From Bacteroidales bacterium (lineage in GTDB: Bacteria; Bacteroidota; Bacteroidia; Bacteroidales; F082), in the NCBI GenBank assembly GCA_016282015.1, contig JAEEJS010000004.1:82186-146185 (forward strand): a stretch of 64,000 nt of DNA, given 5' to 3'. The notes beneath the pieces were generated by a model. That model was given only the letters and a program-made list of their open reading frames with translations, did not search any database and was not told the DNA's origin. Positions 1 through 10,492 of the stretch are shown piece after piece (position 1 is the first letter of the stretch; each line of letters begins with the position of its first letter). A program made the position numbers and the translations under genes.

Positions 1-288
1 GCAGGCTTTCACCGCTTTTTTGTAGACTTTTATGAGCAGATACCTCAACAGAGGCAAGGCCCGGCGGTAAAGTCCCAGAGGCAGCGACAGCTCGAACACC
101 CTGACACCTTCCGTCTCATATTCCGAAAAGCCGTATTTCCGTTTGTAACTCCCTGAACGGAAATCGATTACAAGCATTGCGACCTCAGCGCCCGACCTTG
201 CCAAAGCCTTGGCCTGGTCGAACTCGAAAATGCCGTTTAGAGGATACTGCTCGGTAGGCATTCCTTTTGATATCACAAAAACTCTCAT
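1..288 (-). CDS. Glycosyltransferase, N-terminal part (truncated by window edge)
   Basis: Manual translation of the reverse strand gives MRVFVISKGMPTEQYPLNGIFEFDQAKALARSGAEVAMLVID..., open to the window edge. ATG overlaps the TGA of the upstream gene (ATGA). Confidence 0.7.
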   Translation of the reverse strand, partial: MRVFVISKGMPTEQYPLNGIFEFDQAKALARSGAEVAMLVIDFRSGSYKRKYGFSEYETEGVRVFELSLPLGLYRRALPLLRYLLIKVYKKAVKAC

Positions 289-1613
289 ACTAATTCGTTC
301 AAAATCTTTACAAATTCCTTGGTAAGGTTGCGTCTGGAATACTTTTCGACAGCCTTGGTGTCGTTGGCAACCAACTGGTTTTCAGCATGTTTAACCATCC
401 AATCCAGAATCACAGCCTTCATTTTACTCTTGTCATCGAAACCTGCAGTCACTCCTGTTCGGGTCTCACTTAAGATGCGGGCCGAGTCGCCGTATTCGGG
501 GCCTATGCATAGAATGGGCCGGCCGCTGGCCATGTATTCGAATATCTTACCCGTAAGCACGCCTTTGGCATTGGGCGTATTGTTGATAAACAGCAACAGG
601 GCATCAGACTTCTGTTGTTCCTCAGCCACCTGATTGTGAGGTATATACGGAATCAACTCTACGTAATTCTCTATGCCGTTGCGTTTTATTGATTCCAGAA
701 CGCTGTTGTCGACTTGGCCTATCAGACGGATTCTCAAAGGCTTGCCTTGGCTTTGAGGCCTGCCTTTCACTATGTCGGCCACTGCCTGCCAAAAAGTCTC
801 CGGATTGCGGTTAGCGCCTATGATTCCGATATGCGACATGGTGAAGGTAGTCGTTTCGACATCCTGCCCTGCCTCGCTATGACTGGTCTTGCAAGGGGTC
901 TCTGCCATATCGTCGTAACCGTTGGTAATCACGGCCACATCCTTGGCTCCGTGGCTCTCAAGGCCCCGCGCACAGTCCCACCCTATGGTAACCACACGGT
1001 CGGCCTCGGTCAGTACCTGACGTTCCAGACGGTGATGCTTGCGGTCGCTGCGGCCTGTCAGCTTCAGATCTTTATAGAAATCTATGTCGGTCCAGGGGTC
1101 GCGGAAGTCGGCCACCCACGGAATATTTAGTTTCTCATGCAAAGCCTTGGCTATCAGATGCATGGAGTGAGGCGGACCCGTGGAAATGATGGCGTCGACT
1201 GTATGCTCTTTAAGGTATTGCAACAAATACTTCACCGAAGGCTTTATCCACCAGCAGCGCGCATCAGGAATGAAGAAATTACCTCTGATCCAAACGCTCA
1301 GATTCTCTTTCCAGCCGCTTTTTTTAGCGCCCTCGTTGATGAATCCTGCCTTCACCTTCTCCCCTTTGCGTATGCCAAGAAACTTCTTGTAAAACGAGTA
1401 TGGCTCAACTATGGGGCGACGTATCACCTCGGCTTCGGGAGCCACGTCCTTCTCCAAGGAGGCGTCTTCCACCGGATACTCGGCCTGGTCGGCAGTGTAA
1501 ATCACAGGCTGCCAGCCATTTTCAGGCAGGTACTTCGACATCTTCAGCCAACGCTGCACGCCCGAACCACCGGATGGCGGCCAATAATATGTGATTATCA
1601 GGACTCTTCGCAT
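285..1613 (-). CDS. GT4-like glycosyltransferase
   Basis: 442-aa ORF. N-term RVLIITYYWPPSGGSGVQRWLKMSKYLPENGWQPVIYT and C-term LTGKIFEYMASGRPILCIGP are typical of glycosyltransferases. Confidence 0.85.
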   Translation of the reverse strand: MRRVLIITYYWPPSGGSGVQRWLKMSKYLPENGWQPVIYTADQAEYPVEDASLEKDVAPEAEVIRRPIVEPYSFYKKFLGIRKGEKVKAGFINEGAKKSGWKENLSVWIRGNFFIPDARCWWIKPSVKYLLQYLKEHTVDAIISTGPPHSMHLIAKALHEKLNIPWVADFRDPWTDIDFYKDLKLTGRSDRKHHRLERQVLTEADRVVTIGWDCARGLESHGAKDVAVITNGYDDMAETPCKTSHSEAGQDVETTTFTMSHIGIIGANRNPETFWQAVADIVKGRPQSQGKPLRIRLIGQVDNSVLESIKRNGIENYVELIPYIPHNQVAEEQQKSDALLLFINNTPNAKGVLTGKIFEYMASGRPILCIGPEYGDSARILSETRTGVTAGFDDKSKMKAVILDWMVKHAENQLVANDTKAVEKYSRRNLTKEFVKILNELV

Positions 1614-4042
1614 TTTTTAGTCGAGATATAAATTGCAAATGCCAACCCTATCAGGAGCAACAGCGAGGTTATCAGCTGTATGGTATTGCCTATCTTCCAG
1701 ATGCTCGGCTCATAGCGCATCAGAATGTCATGCTGGCCTGCCGGAATTATGGCCGCACGCAATATGTAGTCGGCTCTCAACAGCGGGCTCTCCACTCCGT
1801 CTATCCACATCTTCCAGCCTTTCGAAGTCCAGATTTCTGAGAAAACCACCAGCTCGTCCTTAGACGAATCGAATATGTACTGCAACTCGTTGGGCTTGTA
1901 GTCTGAAAGTATGATGGCTCCCTCGGCCGGTGTAGGCTGGAAATTGTCAAGCAGAGGACGGAACTCCTCGTTCACTATGGCCACATCCTTCACTTCGGTC
2001 GAAGCTATGGCGGCTATCTCGTCATTAGGTGTCGATACCCAATTGATGTCAGAGACTATCCAGGCGTTTCCGAAGGCTTCGTAATTGCGCGAAACCGTCT
2101 TTTTACCATCCTTCTGATAGATTATATATCTGGTATTCAGCATGTTGAGCACCTTCCAGTAGTTGCTGTCACTCTTGCTCAGGTAACGGCTTATGATGTC
2201 CTGATAACGGCGCAACTTGGCTCCGTGGTAACCGCCTATCGACTTGTGGAAATAGGAGGTGCTGGCGTCGTTGAAGGTGTTGGTCGTGAGGTTAAGCACA
2301 CGGTAGTCCAAATCGTGGTCGTTCAGAATCTGCTTGTCGACATCGCTCATCACGAAAGGTTTCTCGGCCTTGCGCTTGTCGATGAAATTGCTGTCGTTCA
2401 GATAGCGCTTGTCGATGGTGAACATGTCAAGCACCACCAGCAAGGTCACTGTGACGAACATATACCTACGGTTCATCTTGCCGTTGACGCTCAACAATAT
2501 GACTGCGGCGGCTATGCCGATGTAGAGGAAGCTTCTGATGGCGTCCTTTCGGAATATAGACACACGCACGCTCTCCAGCTCGTTGGCGAAGGTGGTGTAC
2601 AAGGCTCCGTCCTTACCGGCTTGCAGCTGTTGGAACTGCATGGCCTCGTCCTGACTCAGGAAGTTGAAGAAGGCCTGAGGCATGACGTAGAACAACAGAC
2701 AGAGACCTCCGGTAATGCCCAGAGAGATGTACAGATATTTCTTATTTTGCTTTAATCCGTCGGGGTTTTTGAAGATTTCAGCCAAGGCCAGGAATGCCAG
2801 CAGAGGCATGCACACCTCGGCCATCACCAGTGTCATGGAAACAGCGCGGAACTTATTGTAGCCAGGGAAATAATCGATGAAGAAATTGGTGAAGCCCATG
2901 AAGTTCTTACCCCAGCTGAGCATGATCGACAGTACCGTGGCGGCCAGCAGCACCCATTTGTACTTGCCTTTCACCACGAAAAGTCCGAGCACGAAGAGGA
3001 AACAGACTATGGCGCCCACGTAAACCGGACCGCTGGTGCCCGGCTGGTCGCCCCAGTAGGCGTTCTGCTGGGCTATGGTAGAACGGAAACGCGGGTCGCA
3101 TTTGTCCAAAGCCGGATTGCTGTTGCCTATGTAGCCCGAAGCGCCGCCCTTGGCGTTTGGTATCATCAGGCTCCAGGTCTCGCCTATGCCGTAGCTCCAT
3201 TGGGTGATATAGTCTCTGTCGAGTCCTTTAGTCTGATTGTCAGCATTTTGTGTCAGCACCGGCTTACCACGCATGGTCTCCTTACCAAACTCGTAATTGG
3301 CGTAAAGCGTGGTGGTGCAAGTCAAGATGGCTATGACAGCCACGCCAATTAGTATGCCGCTTGCCTTGAAGAAGTGCAGGTACTGCTTTTCCCTTACAGC
3401 CTCAACAATCTCCGCTACCACTATGCATATCACGATGAGCAGCAGATAGTAGGTGATTTGGAGGTGTCCGGCCCTGATTTCAAGAGCCAGAGCTATGGCC
3501 GTAAGCACCGCTCCCCAAAGGTATTTACCCTTGTAAGTCAACAAGATGCCGGCTATTACAGGGGCCATGAAAGCCATGGCGACAGCCTTGGAGTTGTGTC
3601 CGGCCCCTATCACTATGTAGAGGTAGGAGGTGAAACCATAGGCCAAAGCGCCTATGAAACTCACCCAAATCTTGCAGTCGAGCACCAGAAGCAGTATGAA
3701 AAATCCCAGCATGCTGACAAACACCGCCCCTATCGGATGAGGGAAGCCCACGTTGAGAATGCGGTTGACGTAAGTCATAAGGTTGCTGGTCTGAGGAACG
3801 CCTATGTTCCAAGCCGGCATTCCGCCGAACATTGAATTGGTCCAAAGGCTCTGTTCGCCTGTCTGGGCCTTGAATTCCACAATTTCCTGCGACATACCCT
3901 TGTACATCTCTATGTCGTGCTGCTTGATGCGTTTCCCCTGAATGATAGGCGAGAAATAAACAAGTGTCACCAACGCGAAAGCTACTATGCAAAGCGCAAT
4001 GTAAAGGGCGTTTCTGTTCTCTTTAAAAAAGTTGTTCTTCAT
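1598..4042 (-). CDS. YfhO-family multi-spanning membrane protein
   Basis: ORF 1598..4078; start at MKNNFFKENRN (4042) preferred because it avoids overlapping the upstream gene. Many TM segments and a YfhO-like C-terminal domain. Confidence 0.8.
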   Translation of the reverse strand: MKNNFFKENRNALYIALCIVAFALVTLVYFSPIIQGKRIKQHDIEMYKGMSQEIVEFKAQTGEQSLWTNSMFGGMPAWNIGVPQTSNLMTYVNRILNVGFPHPIGAVFVSMLGFFILLLVLDCKIWVSFIGALAYGFTSYLYIVIGAGHNSKAVAMAFMAPVIAGILLTYKGKYLWGAVLTAIALALEIRAGHLQITYYLLLIVICIVVAEIVEAVREKQYLHFFKASGILIGVAVIAILTCTTTLYANYEFGKETMRGKPVLTQNADNQTKGLDRDYITQWSYGIGETWSLMIPNAKGGASGYIGNSNPALDKCDPRFRSTIAQQNAYWGDQPGTSGPVYVGAIVCFLFVLGLFVVKGKYKWVLLAATVLSIMLSWGKNFMGFTNFFIDYFPGYNKFRAVSMTLVMAEVCMPLLAFLALAEIFKNPDGLKQNKKYLYISLGITGGLCLLFYVMPQAFFNFLSQDEAMQFQQLQAGKDGALYTTFANELESVRVSIFRKDAIRSFLYIGIAAAVILLSVNGKMNRRYMFVTVTLLVVLDMFTIDKRYLNDSNFIDKRKAEKPFVMSDVDKQILNDHDLDYRVLNLTTNTFNDASTSYFHKSIGGYHGAKLRRYQDIISRYLSKSDSNYWKVLNMLNTRYIIYQKDGKKTVSRNYEAFGNAWIVSDINWVSTPNDEIAAIASTEVKDVAIVNEEFRPLLDNFQPTPAEGAIILSDYKPNELQYIFDSSKDELVVFSEIWTSKGWKMWIDGVESPLLRADYILRAAIIPAGQHDILMRYEPSIWKIGNTIQLITSLLLLIGLAFAIYISTKKCEES

Positions 4043-4043
4043 C

Positions 4044-5630
4044 TTAATAAACCACCTTAACACATTGATTGTCAACAATCAATATATACATATTATCTGA
4101 TTTTTCCAAATTCTTCACCATTTTGTCCAGCTGAATGCGCTGCTCACCGGCATTCAAAACGCCGCAGTCCTCACGATACACCTCCTTGCCGTCTAACGAC
4201 ACCAACCTTATGACTACGCTGCCGGTCTTTTTCAGATTGACTGTGCAATAGGCGTTGCCGTCCAAGGGGTTGGGATACACTGTCAGAGTGTTTGCGTCAG
4301 CAGGCAGCTCGTTCAGGCCAATGTTGTTCCATTCGTAGCATCCCATGTCTATCACATTGTTGAACACTCTGGGGCCTCCGCCCAAATCGGTTGATGGGAT
4401 AAACATTCCCGTGGTGTCGGCACGGCCGGCGTTGATGCACGGACTGTCCTGAGACAACTGGTAGTTATTGGCATCCTCATCCACAAACAGAGGATCGTCC
4501 ATAATCATATCGACATACTGGTCAGGTTCCACATGAATGCAGCCCTGAATGCTGTCCAAACCATACTGCACCGTGCTGTTGTAGAAATGCGGGAGGTTGT
4601 CGTCGCCCCACATCCAGATTTGAGAACCGATGTAATACTCTATAGTGTCCAAATTCAGCGAAGCAATGGCGTGGTTGCCGTAAATTATGCTGTTGCTGAT
4701 GATAGGAGCCGAGTCGAAAGCCATCTGCATGCCAGCTCCGCCGCCGCCTCCGCAGTAGTTGTCGGTGAGAGTGATGTTGTTGATTTCAGGGTCGGAAGTG
4801 GCCATGGCTATACCGCCGCCGTAATGTATGACAGCATTGTGATATGCCAGCATATTGGACACTTTCACCTCATATCCCTTGCAGCGCTGTATGCCCAGAC
4901 CGGCCGCGTTGGTGGCGTAATTGTCGTGGAAAACAGCCTTGTTAAGCACCAGATTGCAGCTGTCCACATTCATGCCGCCGCCGTAAGCCACATCGGAGTT
5001 ATTGTGGTGGAACAGCATGTCGTGCATCACTATGTCGCATTTCAGGAACTGCAGGCCCGCACCCCAGCAGTAGGAGCCCATATAGCCGTAGCCACGGTTG
5101 TCGTAAATCTCACAGCCGTGAATGTAAAACTCTGTGTTTTCGGCATAGATGGCTCCGCCTCTGCGACGCATGGTGTTGTTGTGAATCTTGCAGTTGGCTA
5201 TCTCCACCTGACCGGCATTGTAAAAACGCATGGCACCGCCATCGCAGTCGCGCTTGGTCTTGCCGTACGATATGTCGCAATAGTTCAGCGTCACTTCATC
5301 GGTGCAGTCCGAGAAGGTGATTCCGGCCCAACCGCCTCTCAACAACTCGTAATTGGAATACTCTGTGGTGTCGATGGTTGTCATCACTATGGGGGCTTCA
5401 GCAGTGCCTCGGGCTACAAATCCGCCCAAGACTGTCAAGGTGAAATAACCGTTAAATATGACCTCGGTGCCGGGTTCTATGGTCAGAACCTCGTTTTCAG
5501 GCACTGTCACATCTCCAGTCACCAGTATATCACCATTCCAGATACCACTCTGATTACCAGACACTTGCACTGTCTGTGCATTAACTATCAGAGCGCAAAA
5601 AACAAAACAAAGAGTAATTATTCTTTTCAT
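4044..5630 (-). CDS. Secreted right-handed beta-helix protein with T9SS type A sorting domain
   Basis: Signal peptide MKRIITLCFVFCALIVNAQ; repeated polymorphic-outer-membrane-like NxxIxxNxAxxGGG turns; C-term LTVYPNPLDGNAYCTV...VKVVY. Confidence 0.85.
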   Translation of the reverse strand: MKRIITLCFVFCALIVNAQTVQVSGNQSGIWNGDILVTGDVTVPENEVLTIEPGTEVIFNGYFTLTVLGGFVARGTAEAPIVMTTIDTTEYSNYELLRGGWAGITFSDCTDEVTLNYCDISYGKTKRDCDGGAMRFYNAGQVEIANCKIHNNTMRRRGGAIYAENTEFYIHGCEIYDNRGYGYMGSYCWGAGLQFLKCDIVMHDMLFHHNNSDVAYGGGMNVDSCNLVLNKAVFHDNYATNAAGLGIQRCKGYEVKVSNMLAYHNAVIHYGGGIAMATSDPEINNITLTDNYCGGGGGAGMQMAFDSAPIISNSIIYGNHAIASLNLDTIEYYIGSQIWMWGDDNLPHFYNSTVQYGLDSIQGCIHVEPDQYVDMIMDDPLFVDEDANNYQLSQDSPCINAGRADTTGMFIPSTDLGGGPRVFNNVIDMGCYEWNNIGLNELPADANTLTVYPNPLDGNAYCTVNLKKTGSVVIRLVSLDGKEVYREDCGVLNAGEQRIQLDKMVKNLEKSDNMYILIVDNQCVKVVY

Positions 5631-5655
5631 TTTCTAACTTATTTCAAATATGTGT

Positions 5656-5663
5656 CAAAGATA
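5656..5663 (-). promoter_or_regulatory. Putative Bacteroidota -7 promoter element (TATCTTTG) for the beta-helix gene
   Basis: caaagata on + strand; matches TAnnTTTG. Confidence 0.5.
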
Positions 5664-5710
5664 CAAACTTTTCAGATAAGAAGAATCACTAAATTTATTA
5701 TTTTTGCAAC

Positions 5711-7432
5711 GTGAAAAAGATAATCAGATATTTAGCCCTGGCCTTGACGGTTGTGTTTATGAGCCGTTGCGCCAACGTGGTCACTCCAGCGGGCGGTCCC
5801 AAAGACGAGAAGCCACCTGTAGTGCTGGAGGCCTCGCCTGCCAACCACTCCACCAATTTCAAAGGCAAAAGCATTCACTTGACTTTCGACGAGTTCATCA
5901 CTCTCAACAATGCCTCGGCCAACGTTCTGATTTCACCTCCGCTTAAGAAAAAGCCCACCTACCGCTCCAGCGGCAAGACGGTGACCATCAGGTTTGAAGA
6001 GCCACTGAAGCCAGAGACCACCTATTCCATCAACTTCGGCGAAGCCATCAAGGATTTGCACGAAGGCAATGTGTTCAAAGGCTACACTTATATCTTTTCC
6101 ACAGGCGAAACCATAGATTCGCTTACTCTCAAGGGCAAGGTGCTTTCAGCCGAGACACTGAAGCCATCTGAAGGGTTTTATGTGGGGCTTTACACTACCG
6201 AAAGCGACACCGTCACCCTCGATTATGTGACCATGACCGACAAAGAGGGCAAATTCGAGCTTTCAGGCTTGGCCGATAAGGAGTATCGCTTTTTTGTACT
6301 TAAGGACGGCAACTCCAACCTGCTTTACGACCTGCCGAACGAAGAAGTTGGCTTTTACCCCGAAGTGGTGAGGCCTTATTACGACAAAGCCGTTTTAAAA
6401 ACCGACACTCTCGGTCTGGCTACCGACACCACAGGCGTAATTGCCACTGCTCCAATGATAGAAAAAAATCTATCATACGTAATTTTGACCAATATCGAGG
6501 AAGATTCCATACAGAAACTGTTCAAAAAAGAGCTGGTCGAGGCTGGCCTGCTGCGTTTTGTGTTCCGCTATCCAGCTGAAAACGTGAGCATTACCACATT
6601 GGAGGAATTGCCCGACACCTTCAACATACTCCAGGTGTATTCAGCCCGAAAGGACACAGTTTTATGGTATTTCACTCCCAACAAAGACAGCCTTTGGATA
6701 AGCATAAACGACGGAGTGAACATCAGCGACACCACCCATATCAGCCTGAAACCCCGCGAGTCAGTCAACAAGCGCCGCAACAAGAAAAAGGCTGAGGAGG
6801 CCCCGAAATATCTGACAGTCGGCAACAACCTCAAGGGCGGCAAGCTGAAGCCTGAACAGCCACTGGTTTTGAAATTCACCGAGCCTGTGACCCGTTTGAA
6901 TGTTCACGACACCACCTGGTACATAGTCGATAACGACACTGTTATCAACAAACTGAACTTCATACAGGCCGACGAATACGGTTATACATTCCAGCTCGAC
7001 AAGACCCTGGAACCCGAGAAAAAATACCATATCATCTTCCCCGACTCCACTTTCTTCGGCTTCCACGGACTGACCAATGACACTACAAAAATCAGTTTCT
7101 CGGTACAGGAGGAGTCACTGTTCGGCAACATCTACCTTACCATAGAGATGCCGGCCGATGTGCCACAGCTCATAGTGGAACTGATAGACGAGAAGGACAA
7201 AGTAATTGACAGACAGATAATTACACATACACAAGAGGTAGCTTTTGAATATCTCGAACCGGCTAAATACAAGCTCAAGGCCATACTCGACCTCGACGCC
7301 AACCAAGTGTGGAGCCCGGGCAACTTCAAGAAGAAGGTGATACCCGAAAAAGTCATATTCTACGACAATGTGCTTGAGGTGCGCGCCAACTGGGACATAG
7401 ACTTGGACGAGCCGTGGAAAATAGAAAAATAA
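5711..7432 (+). CDS. Ig-like domain lipoprotein (SbsA Ig-like family)
   Basis: GTG start; signal/lipobox-like MSRCANVVTPAGGPKDEKPPVVLEASPANHSTNFKGKSIHLTFDEFI. Confidence 0.8.
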   Translation: MKKIIRYLALALTVVFMSRCANVVTPAGGPKDEKPPVVLEASPANHSTNFKGKSIHLTFDEFITLNNASANVLISPPLKKKPTYRSSGKTVTIRFEEPLKPETTYSINFGEAIKDLHEGNVFKGYTYIFSTGETIDSLTLKGKVLSAETLKPSEGFYVGLYTTESDTVTLDYVTMTDKEGKFELSGLADKEYRFFVLKDGNSNLLYDLPNEEVGFYPEVVRPYYDKAVLKTDTLGLATDTTGVIATAPMIEKNLSYVILTNIEEDSIQKLFKKELVEAGLLRFVFRYPAENVSITTLEELPDTFNILQVYSARKDTVLWYFTPNKDSLWISINDGVNISDTTHISLKPRESVNKRRNKKKAEEAPKYLTVGNNLKGGKLKPEQPLVLKFTEPVTRLNVHDTTWYIVDNDTVINKLNFIQADEYGYTFQLDKTLEPEKKYHIIFPDSTFFGFHGLTNDTTKISFSVQEESLFGNIYLTIEMPADVPQLIVELIDEKDKVIDRQIITHTQEVAFEYLEPAKYKLKAILDLDANQVWSPGNFKKKVIPEKVIFYDNVLEVRANWDIDLDEPWKIEK

Positions 7433-7438
7433 CTGACA

Positions 7439-8632
7439 ATGAATCCTTTATATCCTGTTATCAAGCTTCGTGAGGGCAAAGACGATGCCGTGAAGCGTTT
7501 CCATCCTTGGATTTTCTCGGGTGCCATAGCCCAAGCCGCTCCCGGACTGCAAGCAGGCGACACTGTGACGGTCACCAACGCCAAAGACGAAATCATAGGC
7601 ACCGGTTTCTGCGAGGCCGGCAACATAGCTGTGAAACTGCTCTCGTTTGAGAACACCAAGATAGGCGCCATGTTCTGGCAGGAACGCCTCAACTCAGCCT
7701 TCGCCACCCGCAAAGCCTTGGGATTCATTGGCAATCAGCATACCAACTGCTTCCGTCTGGTGCATTCCGAGGGTGACAACCTGCCGGGACTGATAGTAGA
7801 CATCTACGGCAAGACTGCCGTCATCCAGGCTCAGACAGAAGGTATGGCACTCAATGTCAAAGCCATAGCCTTGGCACTGGAAGCCATACCCGAGCTGAAA
7901 ATCGAGGCCATCTACAACAAGAGTTCCGAAGCTATGCAGCGCATGGGTAAGGATGCTGTCGACGACGGCTACCTACTTGGAGGCAAATGCGAGGACTTCG
8001 TGCTTGAAAACGACTCCAAGTTCCTGATTGACTGGGAGGAAGGTCAGAAAACCGGCTTCTTCCTCGACCAGCGATTCAACCGCGACCTGGTACGACAGCT
8101 GGCTAAGGGCCGTACTGCTCTGAACACCTTCTGCTACACCGGAGGCTTCTCGGTAACAGCCCTGCAAGGCGGCGCCAAACAGGTGGTTTCGGTCGACTGC
8201 TCAAAGAAAGCCATAGACATCTGCGAGAAAAACATAGAGCTGAACGGTTTCTCAAAGGAAGCCAACCCCAGCCTAGTGGAAGACGCCAAGCTTTACTTGC
8301 AGAACATGCCTGTGAACCAATACGATATGATAATCCTCGACCCGCCGGCGTTTGCCAAGAACCACAAGTCGCTGCACCGTGGCCTGCAGGGTTACAAATT
8401 CATAAACAAAGAGGCTATCAAGAAGATTCAAAAAGGAGGTCTGCTATTCACCTTCAGCTGCTCACAAGCAGTTGACAAGGCTCAGTTCCAAAGCATAGTG
8501 ATGGCCGCCGCAATAGAAACCGGACGCAAGGCGAGAATACTATACCAACTCTCGCAACCTGAGGATCATCCGATCAACATTTACCACCCCGAAGGAGCTT
8601 ACCTGAAAGGATTAGTACTGGAAATCAATTAG
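7439..8632 (+). CDS. Class I SAM-dependent rRNA methyltransferase (RlmI-like, PUA + methyltransferase)
   Basis: KRFHPWIFSGAI..., LNTFCYTGGFSVTALQGGAKQVVSVDCS, DMIILDPPAFAK. Confidence 0.9.
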   Translation: MNPLYPVIKLREGKDDAVKRFHPWIFSGAIAQAAPGLQAGDTVTVTNAKDEIIGTGFCEAGNIAVKLLSFENTKIGAMFWQERLNSAFATRKALGFIGNQHTNCFRLVHSEGDNLPGLIVDIYGKTAVIQAQTEGMALNVKAIALALEAIPELKIEAIYNKSSEAMQRMGKDAVDDGYLLGGKCEDFVLENDSKFLIDWEEGQKTGFFLDQRFNRDLVRQLAKGRTALNTFCYTGGFSVTALQGGAKQVVSVDCSKKAIDICEKNIELNGFSKEANPSLVEDAKLYLQNMPVNQYDMIILDPPAFAKNHKSLHRGLQGYKFINKEAIKKIQKGGLLFTFSCSQAVDKAQFQSIVMAAAIETGRKARILYQLSQPEDHPINIYHPEGAYLKGLVLEIN

Positions 8633-8675
8633 ACCGAAAAGCCCGCCATTAACAGCCTTAAGAGCTTAAATGGCA

Positions 8676-9164
8676 TTAATGCTTCATTTTTTCAATGGTC
8701 TTGGTGGTTGAGAAGCCCTCTACCAGGTCGACTGTGACCACTTTGCCGCCCCGGGCGGTAACTATGTCGTAACCGACTATGTTTTCCGGCTTATAGTCAC
8801 TCCCCTTGACTAAGAAATCGGGCTGCACGGTTTTGATAAGATTGTAAGGGGTATCCTCATCGAAAAGCACCACAGCGCTCACGAATTCAAGACCTGCAAG
8901 CACAAAGGCTCGGGCAAACTCGTCGTTCACCGGGCGTGAAGGGCCTTTCAGACGCTTGACGGAAGAGTCGGTGTTCAAGCCTATGACCATCACATCGCCG
9001 AAAGCCGCAGCCTTTGACAGATACTCCACATGACCACGATGCAGAATGTCGAAACAACCGTTCGTAAAAACAATCTTTTTGCCGTTTTTCCTGCAGTCGT
9101 CAAGCCATTTTGCAAGCTTTTCTCCGTCAAGGATCTTGTTGTTTATCTTCTCGAAATAATTCAT
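8676..9164 (-). CDS. rfaE2: D-glycero-beta-D-manno-heptose 1-phosphate adenylyltransferase
   Basis: VFTNGCFDILHRGHVEYLSKAAAFGDVMVIGLNTDSSVKRLKGPSRPVN. Confidence 0.9.
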   Translation of the reverse strand: MNYFEKINNKILDGEKLAKWLDDCRKNGKKIVFTNGCFDILHRGHVEYLSKAAAFGDVMVIGLNTDSSVKRLKGPSRPVNDEFARAFVLAGLEFVSAVVLFDEDTPYNLIKTVQPDFLVKGSDYKPENIVGYDIVTARGGKVVTVDLVEGFSTTKTIEKMKH

Positions 9165-9166
9165 AA

Positions 9167-10150
9167 TCAGTCGTTTACAGGTTTTCTCTTATCGAAAAAG
9201 AACATCACCACATAGGCTAAAACGCCGGTGATGAGATAAAATATCATTTGCGAGCCATGGTTTATGGCTGCAAATGAGCCGGCAGCCTGTTCGGAGATGC
9301 CATAGAAGCCGCTCAGCAAAGTGATGGCTATGAAATGATATGTGCCTATGCCTCCCGGAACCGGCGCCACCACACCCAAAGTGGCTATGCCCAGCAGAGT
9401 GATAGCCTCTACCAGGCCAAGATGAGACGTCTCAGGCAACATGTAGAAAGGCAACCATGTCATGATGACGTAGAAGCCCCAAACACCCAGTGTGTAAAGG
9501 ACAAAGCGCCATTTCTGCCTCATGGTTACCACCGATTTTATGCCGTCGACAAAGCCATGCCAGATGGAGGCCAGCTTCTTGTTTTTTCTGATTATTTTGA
9601 CCAAAAATACTATGAAAACCACTACGGCTGCTATCACAACCAGTCCCATCAGCACATTGTTCACCAATTTGTCAATGAGAGGCAGCAGCCAGGAGGTGAT
9701 CAGGCTGCCGAGCAGCTTCCACTGGAATATGATAACCAGAAAAGCCAGTCCGAACAGCACCGTCAGGTCGATGATACGCTCTGACACCACCGAGCCCAGC
9801 GACTTGTCGAAGGGTATGTTTTCCTTGCGTTTCAGCACGCTACAGCGCACCACCTCGCCCAGACGTGGGAAGATGCAGTTGGCCAGATATGCTATCAGCA
9901 CGGCCCCATAGGTGGAAGAGGCACGTGTTTTGTAACCCATGGCCTCAATCTGTATATTCCAACGTAATGCTCTGAAAAACAAAGATATGGCCAAGCAAAC
10001 CAAACTCAGAAGCATCCATGAGTACTTGGCCGTTTTGATATCTCTCCAAAGCTGTGACAGGTCGATGTTACGGAAACTGAACCACAACAGCGCCACTCCT
10101 AACGCGAGGAAGATGATGTACCACAGGGTTTTGGAGGCTTTTTTATTCAA
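9167..10150 (-). CDS. YbhN/LPG-synthase TM-type flippase-like membrane protein
   Basis: 327 aa, multiple TM helices, [22 protein letters not shown] motif. Confidence 0.85.
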   Translation of the reverse strand: MNKKASKTLWYIIFLALGVALLWFSFRNIDLSQLWRDIKTAKYSWMLLSLVCLAISLFFRALRWNIQIEAMGYKTRASSTYGAVLIAYLANCIFPRLGEVVRCSVLKRKENIPFDKSLGSVVSERIIDLTVLFGLAFLVIIFQWKLLGSLITSWLLPLIDKLVNNVLMGLVVIAAVVVFIVFLVKIIRKNKKLASIWHGFVDGIKSVVTMRQKWRFVLYTLGVWGFYVIMTWLPFYMLPETSHLGLVEAITLLGIATLGVVAPVPGGIGTYHFIAITLLSGFYGISEQAAGSFAAINHGSQMIFYLITGVLAYVVMFFFDKRKPVND

Positions 10151-10491
10151 ATTTTGTTGTTTTTGTCGGGGAAAATAATCATCGGCTTGAACTTCTTAGC
10201 CTCTTCAAAGTCCATCGAGGCGTATGAAGCTATTATCACCAGGTCGCCTTTCTTGACCAGATGAGCCGCAGCTCCGTTTATGCCGATGACGCCGCTGCCG
10301 CGCTTCCCTTTGATAACGTAAGTGTGAAGACGGTTGCCGTTGGTGACATCGTAAATGTCGACCTTCTCATTCTCAATAAGATTGGCAGCGTCCATCAGCG
10401 CTTCGTCAATGGTGATGCTGCCGATATAGTCAAGGTCGGCCTGAGTCACTGTGGCGCGATGAATCTTTGACTTCAGTATTTCTATGTTCAT
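10147..10491 (-). CDS. panD: Aspartate 1-decarboxylase
   Basis: [72 protein letters not shown]; contains the GSIT self-cleavage motif. Confidence 0.95.
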   Translation of the reverse strand: MNIEILKSKIHRATVTQADLDYIGSITIDEALMDAANLIENEKVDIYDVTNGNRLHTYVIKGKRGSGVIGINGAAAHLVKKGDLVIIASYASMDFEEAKKFKPMIIFPDKNNKI

Positions 10492-10492
10492 T

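Noticed and set aside
4533-5714. 393-aa + strand ORF opposite the beta-helix gene
   Set aside because: Val/His/Ala-rich shadow ORF of the repeat protein; the minus-strand gene has a signal peptide and T9SS domain.
8640-8680. Possible terminator GCCATTAA...TTAAATGGC between the RlmI-like gene and rfaE2
   Set aside because: Stem is imperfect with a long loop and no T-run; too weak to call.
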